Part shown: piece after piece, positions 30,915 to 64,000 of the stretch
Position numbering within the stretch: the stretch's first letter is position 1
Layout of the letters: each line of letters starts with the position of its first letter
NCBI GenBank assembly: GCA_002633025.1
Contig: NMRB01001497.1
Coordinates: forward strand, 69,762 to 133,761
DNA from: Notospermus geniculatus
Lineage: Eukaryota > Nemertea > Pilidiophora > Heteronemertea > Lineidae
Reading direction: 5' to 3'
Length of the DNA: 64,000 nt
Made by a program: the position numbers and the translations under genes
The notes under the pieces: model-generated
Database searches by the model: none
What the model was told of the DNA's origin: nothing
The model's input: only the letters and a program-made list of their open reading frames with translations

Positions 30915-31055
30915 TACAAGTAAAGTTGTCTCTGCATTTCGCAAATCGATTTTCGACCCCAAACGGGGTCTTCCTCAGACACACTGGAAAGTGCCTGAGG
31001 AAGACCCCAGTTGGGGTCGAAAATTTGCGAAATGTGGAGATGACTTTACTTGTAC
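30915..31055. mobile_element. GGTCTTCCTCAGGCAC-type palindromic MITE, copy 3
   Basis: CAAGTAAAGTTGTCTCTGCA is matched by GTGGAGATGACTTTACTTGT; inner CCCAAACGGGGTCTTCCTCA is matched by TGAGGAAGACCCCAGTTGGG. Confidence 0.85.
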
Positions 31056-31862
31056 TATCATTGGAACAAAAGAGATGGATCTTAAGTTCAACATAGATTT
31101 ATTGAAAGTGTACATCTATTCAACATAGATCGGAGCACATGAATGATAGACGACATAGCTGGAGACAAGACTTACTTGGGGTTACAGCCTGACGACTTTA
31201 GTAGGCCTATGAATCAGTTAATCTGACTTGTAACCTCTTCCACCAACTAAGAAAATCAAAGTCCCTATGACAGAATAACTTACAGTGAAAATATAATATC
31301 TACATTTATTCATGTTGTTAAATAAATGAACAATACTCTATACAACAATATACAAATCATACATTAATTCAAAATAAAGCCAATGTGTTGAAAGTTCCTG
31401 CAATAAAATATGCCTCCATAGAGAAATAATTCTTAATAATATAATGTAACACATATTGAGTTGACTATGGCTGGTGCAGTTTCATGGTATGCTACAGCCA
31501 TCTAACTTAATTGCCCTAATTAAGTACTGTGATTAAGTAAAGCTATAAACATGACTGGCATTACATGGTGGCAGTCAGGACAAATAATTTTGAAAATCTC
31601 ACAGGATTTTCAAAAACAGAGCATCCTCCTACAGTAGGGGTTTTTACCTCGCTCCTCTTCATGCGAGTGTATGAAGAGGAGCGAGACCAAAGCCCTGCTA
31701 TGGGAGGATGAAAACAGAGAGACTTCCACATGATGTTCCAAGGTACACCAAGAATACTGCACAGCAAGCTGACAATTTAAGTGCTCACTCAATATTCAGT
31801 GGTATCAGTCTCGAACATGAAGGTGTAATACTATTGTAGGGTTGAATCCCGCAGGTTGTGGT

Positions 31863-32140
31863 GTATTTAAAGCCCCACAGTATTGAATTTTACGATATTT
31901 TCAAAAAGTTAGGAGAGTGCACATAGAGGTCCCACAGCCTCGTGAAGGTCCCCAAAATGCTTGTCTGATACGCACTTCACAGAATCAAGGCCTAGTTTTC
32001 AGCACGCATCGGAAAAAACTGCAGGGAGAGCTCTAATGTATTCTGACAGAGCGTAGTACATTTTACACTACGCTGACGTCGTGCAAGAATCGCAGCGATG
32101 ATTTGCGTTTTTCACATTCAATACAGTGGGGCTTTAAGGT
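31863..32140. mobile_element. AAAGCCCCACAGTATTGAA TIR element
   Basis: Left TAAAGCCCCACAGTATTGAA, right TTCAATACAGTGGGGCTTTA. Interior GGAGAGTGCACATAGAGGTC and CTTGTCTGATACGCACTTC. A composite relative lies at 54890-55437. Confidence 0.8.
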
Positions 32141-32267
32141 CAGACTGCTGGACAATGCCCATCCAACAGTCCCGTCATACATGGCCAACTATTTCATAAC
32201 ATTTTCAGAATATAATCAATATTAATACAGCTTACACGTGGATCAATAATTTTCAGCAGTTGGCCTT

Positions 32268-32460
32268 AAAGAGGCACTGTATTTCTTCCCTATCCTGCAC
32301 TCAACATACCAGCATTAAGGGAGACCTCTATTGACAATGTTGTTAAACTACCACTTATCAACCTCGCCCCATGTAGAGTAACTCTTGTTCCTAGGCTATC
32401 CACACGTGCATTGTATTGTAATCATACATTCTCCAACACTAGGGCGAAATGCAAAATTGT
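32268..32460 (+). mobile_element. AAAGGGGCACTGTATTC-type repeat, copy 3
   Basis: TTAAAGAGGCACTGTATTTC, CCAGCATTAAGGGAGACCTC, then CATGTAGAGTAACTCTTGTT. Best match is copy 2 at 20700. Confidence 0.7.
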
Positions 32461-32811
32461 TGACAAAAAGTGGCTCCCTCTAAATCTTCACTTCCAAAAA
32501 ACTGAATGCAAAATCTGCCCATGTAAGACGGGATCACTGACCCAGTAGTCTTGAACGTTAGTTGTGGTGTTGATATTTTTGGTGACTGGGAGAGGGGAAT
32601 GTGGATGGTAGTCAGCTGCCCTGCATTCAGAGAGACTTTAGTGAAAAGTCTCTCTGAATGCAGGGAAGCTGACAGGGATCTGTGGTTATAAGTATTTATT
32701 AGCAAATGCAGATTTGTAGGGAAATGGAAGGGCTGGGGAGATATTCATCCTGCGACAAAACGTTTTCAGCAAAAAAAAATAAACAGAGAAACTGACACGT
32801 GAAAAAAATAA

Positions 32812-32888
32812 AAATTCCCATCGCAAGGCTCGAACCCGGCGCCCCGGATTCAGAGCCGGACGCTCTACCGATGCGCCAGCCGGCCACG
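32812..32888 (-). pseudogene. tRNA-like sequence (decayed or SINE-derived)
   Basis: On minus: GGCGCATCGGTAGAGCGTCC (D arm and A box), CCGGCTCTGAATCCGG (anticodon arm, 8-base loop, CTG in the tRNA-Gln place), GGGTTCGAGCC (B box). The 5' GGCCGGC does not pair with the 3' end and the T stem has mismatches. It is not a functional tRNA by eye. Confidence 0.6.
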
Positions 32889-33344
32889 TCATGACGGTAG
32901 CTGCTCAATAAATGTTTATAAACATATCCCAGCTACTCAACATATTTTTATGTTAATTAAAAATGACGTTGCAAATCAGAATAATCTTCCAAAAATCGCA
33001 TTTTACAACATCCACAGAGCAAGTCCCCAGCAAATCTGTCAGCGTATCGCTACATAATGTACCCATCTACGTTCACAGTCACTAAAAATGTGAACCAACC
33101 GTCCGGTATATTCCATCTGGACATTAGGTGCATATTTCCTATGAGTCCAGTTCTATTGATTGACCCGTGACAAGTCTTTGGCTAGCTTCGCTGTTGGCCG
33201 CTACGCGGCGCGTTGGGCCCTTGCGTCAAGTGGCATTCTGACATGGCAGGAATTACCCTCAGATTCAGCATACTAAAAGCACAGACACCCAAACACTACA
33301 GATATTTGGTGGTAAAACAATATCACAACATTTATGTGAGAGAA

Positions 33345-33750
33345 TAGCGAGGTTTAGCACCTTTCTGACTCCAACTCCGACTTCATCTACAAGAATGAAT
33401 TGCAGTCCGCTATGGACATCCTTGATAAAAACGATTTGATAGACGTTTTCAATTTGTCAAACACCATAAATTGAAGGCAGAAAAATTTGACCTTGTAAAT
33501 CGGAAGTGTGGATAAATAATGAATATTGGAGTCGTGATCCAAGTCGTAACGACTTGAAACACGACTATAATATTTGCGATTTGTGTGCAATTCTGATTAC
33601 GAGTCAAAATTATTCTGCCACAAAGTTATGGCATTTTACGATTTGCAAACGTCTATCAAATCGTTTTTATCATGGATGTCTGCAGCGGACTGCAATTCAT
33701 TCTCGTAGCTGAAGTCAGAGTTGGAGTCGGAAAGGTGCTAAACCTCGCTA
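33345..33750. mobile_element. Inverted-repeat element with GCGAGGTTTAGCACCTTTC ends
   Basis: Left arm 33345-33475 and right arm 33620-33750 are imperfect inverse copies, including CTGCAGTCCGC-like, GATAAAAACGATTTGATAGA and GCGAGGTTTAGCACCTTTC. About 140 bp between the arms. Confidence 0.8.
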
Positions 33751-33895
33751 ATATTATTGTTCATCATACTGCTCTATCTTTGACCAGATTTTTGGGTCTA
33801 GAACTTCAGCAGACCCTGATATACATATAGTTAGTAGCAATGATTGTATCACAGTACATGTATTAATAAATAGCACTTACCTTATTTTGTGTGCT

Positions 33896-34032
33896 TAAGG
33901 CCCCTATTACATAGAAGTGTACGGTATACGAAAACGCCGGTTGACAATGGCTTCACGGTCATGAATCCATTTGAAGCCTTTGTTAACCGGCGTTTTCGTA
34001 CACGGTATACTTCTATGTAATAGGGGGCCTTA
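33896..34032. mobile_element. Palindromic MITE with AAGGCCCCTATT ends
   Basis: CTATTACATAGAAGTGTACG and GTATACGAAAACGCCGGTT at the left are matched on the right as AACCGGCGTTTTCGTACACG and GTATACTTCTATGTAATAG. Confidence 0.88.
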
Positions 34033-34062
34033 GGAGATTTGTGACCTATCGCCACGAAATAC

Positions 34063-34360
34063 GGGAGCCACGGTGGTGTAGTGGTTCGGGCCTCCGACTA
34101 GCGGTCAGAGGATCCCGGGTTCGAAACCCGCTGCTGGCGTGAGACTTTGGGCAAGTCTCTTTGCCTTACTGGCCTCTCTCCACCCAGGTGTATAAATGGG
34201 TACCGGTCGGAAATGCTCAGATTGTATGCGCTGAATGAGCAGCTCATCTGAGTTCTACTGAAAGGTTTCAGGATAGACTGGGGTTAAAGTGTGAAGTCGG
34301 ATGACACCTCTACCGTTGTTGATATCAGACTATAAACCCAAACTTTAACTTTTTAACTTT
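34063..34360 (+). mobile_element. tRNA-derived SINE, family 1, plus copy
   Basis: tRNA head GAGCCACGGTGGTGTAGTGG and CCCGGGTTCGAAACCCG; body GCAAGTCTCTTTGCCTTACT and CACCCAGGTGTATAAATGGG; tail AACTTTAACTTTTTAACTTT. The CAGGTGTATAAATGGGTACC core is of a kind shared by several metazoan SINE families. The inverted copy at 52428-52730 allows precise limits. Confidence 0.9.
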
Positions 34361-34777
34361 AGAAATGAGTCCCAAATTGTCAGAATATGAACCAGAGTGA
34401 ACCAAAATAACCACCAGGATATAAAGGAAGAAATAAATTCACTCAGGTTTCACAAAATCAGACAACAGGCCAAGGTCTTCTGAAATTGACAAATATTTGG
34501 TTTCACCCTGCCAACCTCAGAGCGACTATGGCTCATTTTGTGGTGACGGGCCATATTTTACCTTGACAGCAAAGCAGAGAGCCACAGGCCACTGAACACA
34601 CCAATCAATACAGAACCATTGAAAATATGTGGGCAGCTGGCTGCAACAAGGTCATTCATTGTGCAGGGCAAACACTTCAGTTTCCACCCCAAACAACTGC
34701 ACATCATTTCAACAATGTTTTGAGTGCTTATCACAATCAGAACACATCTACATGTTGATTCAGGCACATGAACTCAT

Positions 34778-34980
34778 TTGCCCCAGAGTCCAGCAGACGA
34801 CATCTTCTGTCAAAGTTTTCTCACATCCTATTGTATCGATTGAAAAATATTTGAAGAAACATTATTCCTGTGAAAAATCTGGAGAATGTTTCTTCAAATT
34901 CTTTCCATTCTATTTCAAAGGCTTTTAGAAAACTTCAACAGAAGATGGCGTCTGCTCAAATCACGGGCAGATGAGTTAGA
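34778..34980. mobile_element. CATCTGCCCC MITE copy
   Basis: CATTTGCCCCAGAGTCCAGC to GGGCAGATGAG with the TATTTGAAGAAACATTATTC core. Confidence 0.78.
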
Positions 34981-35539
34981 TGTGAAGTCATCATCAAATA
35001 ACATCACACAGAAATCTATCGTTGCTGAGCTGATGATGAAGTTAACAGACCATACCATCTCAGCATACCGTATTATGACTGGATGAGACATTTGTAACCC
35101 TAATTAAGTACCATTGAACAATGGGGTTGTAGCCATTCTTTCTCTATCATTAGATGGCGCTGCGACCGTATCAACTTTTCCACTGTGACGTTGTATGGAA
35201 CGTCAACGATCACACTACTGTGACGTTGTGACTTCATGCTCGCACCTTGTATTGCCACTGAGATGACGTCCTAAAGACAATGAAAAGGCCTGATACGGTC
35301 ACAGGGACATCTTTCCGTGGAGAAGTGGCGATAACCACATTACATTGCCAAAGATTTACCGAGTACATCAACGCGCTTATCCCCACATGTCCAAAAAATG
35401 TAAAGCACCAACGAAGTCCACTTGTATATCCTTTTATCTTCTTGATCATCGGCTATCTTAATTTTTTCATCACGGATTTGGCACTTTGTTACGTTCCAAT
35501 ATACGCAGAAGAACCGATGCAGTCTTCCACACATCACTC

Positions 35540-35735
35540 CTTTAGAATAGGAGCAGTCAGCCACGTGTATTGCCAAAAGATGGCAGCAAAGTTCTAGCGG
35601 ACCAATACACAGGAAAATCCACATGATTGGTGCTCGATCAAGAATGAATGTGTCCGCTATATGCATTGAATTGGGCCGTAGTGACACCTATTGGTCAACT
35701 CGCTGACAGCTCCTATTGGTCATTTCCATGTTTAC
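35540..35735. mobile_element. GCCAAAAGATGGCAGCAAAG repeat, copy 1
   Basis: Shares GACCAATACACAGGAAAATC, TGCTCGATCAAGAATGAA and GACAGCTCCTATTGG with 51912-52105 and, inverted, 61970-62165. About 190 bp, immediately 3' of NBEAL. Confidence 0.75.
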
Positions 35736-35827
35736 TTTGTAAACAAATTCGTTGTACTGTTCTGTTGAACTGATGACGGTTCCCTGGCAAGAAGGCTTGA
35801 AGGGTTTGACGGACACATGCCAATCAT

Positions 35828-35833
35828 TTTAAT
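35828..35833 (-). promoter_or_regulatory. Candidate poly(A) signal ATTAAA of NBEAL
   Basis: On the minus strand ATTAAA occurs about 146 bases after the NBEAL stop codon. It is a common variant of AATAAA. No cDNA evidence is available, and other candidates lie further downstream. Confidence 0.3.
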
Positions 35834-35978
35834 CCTAAATGCCCACCTCTCACTCCTCGTTAACGAATACACATCATTGGTCCATTGGAAACTATCACAT
35901 GCACATAAAAATACTTGCACTGAACACGACATTGTGAACTTAATCTGGTTCAAAACCAGCCCTGGAGTAACTAACATA

Positions 35979-63781
<27,803 letters not shown>

Positions 63782-64000
63782 GGTGTGCTTCGATGCGCAC
63801 GGAGAACACACAAATCGGCGTTTTATGGGTTGATTTTCATCAATTTTTAGGAAAATAGATGCCCACGTCCACCATTTTTGAAGTAGGCCCTAGTCTCGCG
63901 CACACACCCTCGTTACAGTTTCACGGCCCACTCTGGAATCTGTGCAAGTTGAGCGAATTTTATCACAGTTAGTAAATGAAAAATCATAAACAACAACAAA
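63782..64000. other. Upstream flank of NBEAL (5' UTR and proximal promoter expected)
   Basis: On minus, the 219 bases before the start codon include GGGCCGTGAAACTGTAACGA and GTGTGTGCGCGAGACTAGGG, a locally CpG-richer stretch at 63800-63930. There is no TATA box in an obvious place. The window ends here, so the promoter may be cut. Confidence 0.4.

Noticed and set aside
32812-32888. Functional tRNA-Gln (CTG) gene on minus
   Set aside because: The acceptor stem does not pair, the T stem has mismatches and the anticodon loop has eight bases; listed as a pseudogene instead.
34063-34145. Functional tRNA gene at the start of the family 1 SINE
   Set aside because: A and B boxes are present, but the sequence continues into a SINE body also found inverted at 52428-52730.
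35340-35687. 115-residue minus-strand frame just after NBEAL, considered as a continuation of the gene
   Set aside because: It overlaps the GCCAAAAGATGGC repeat family (copies at 51912 and 61970) and has no NBEAL tail motif.

Overview
This window is eukaryotic nuclear DNA, most likely from a marine invertebrate animal and probably a deuterostome (echinoderm, hemichordate or cephalochordate). The reasons are many short exons with GT-AG introns, two long genes whose proteins read closely like their vertebrate counterparts, abundant tRNA-derived SINEs and short palindromic DNA transposons (MITEs), and many copies of the short palindrome aggcct. The species assignment is inference; no database search was possible. 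Homology statements rest on recalled family sequences, while exon limits rest on visible splice sites, reading phase and protein continuity.

Two complete genes are present, both on the minus strand. Gene 1 (24435 down to 9723) is MGAT5, alpha-1,6-mannosylglycoprotein 6-beta-N-acetylglucosaminyltransferase, a Golgi type II membrane enzyme. Fourteen exons join in phase to 2280 bp, or 759 residues (human: 741). One internal exon exists in two versions of exactly equal length and phase, at 16664-16798 and 14180-14314, which is the most notable feature of the window. Gene 2 (63781 down to 35979) is a neurobeachin-like BEACH protein of the NBEAL1/NBEAL2 type. Forty-one exons join in phase to 7923 bp, or 2640 residues: an N-terminal helical-repeat region, a concanavalin A-like domain, a DUF4704-like region, a variable Ser/Thr-rich exon, a PH-BEACH module and C-terminal WD40 repeats. 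The two genes share no pathway visible here: one modifies N-glycans in the Golgi, the other belongs to a family of vesicle and granule trafficking scaffolds.

Layout: 1-9722 lies downstream of MGAT5 and holds repeats, palindromic MITEs, a 24-bp minisatellite with an assembly gap (5176-5297) and no gene I can support. 9723-24435 is MGAT5, with a 34-bp minisatellite, an irregular ~100-130 bp tandem array and many MITEs in its introns. 24436-35978 is intergenic, with a 730-bp foldback element, several inverted-repeat elements, a tRNA-derived SINE and one weak plus-strand ORF with a PP1-docking-like motif. 35979-63781 is the NBEAL gene, whose introns carry most SINE copies, MITEs (some nested three deep) and a second gap (45831-45975). 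63782-64000 is its upstream flank.

No bacterial operon, CRISPR array, rRNA or convincing functional tRNA is present. The tRNA-like sequences are SINE heads or decayed copies.
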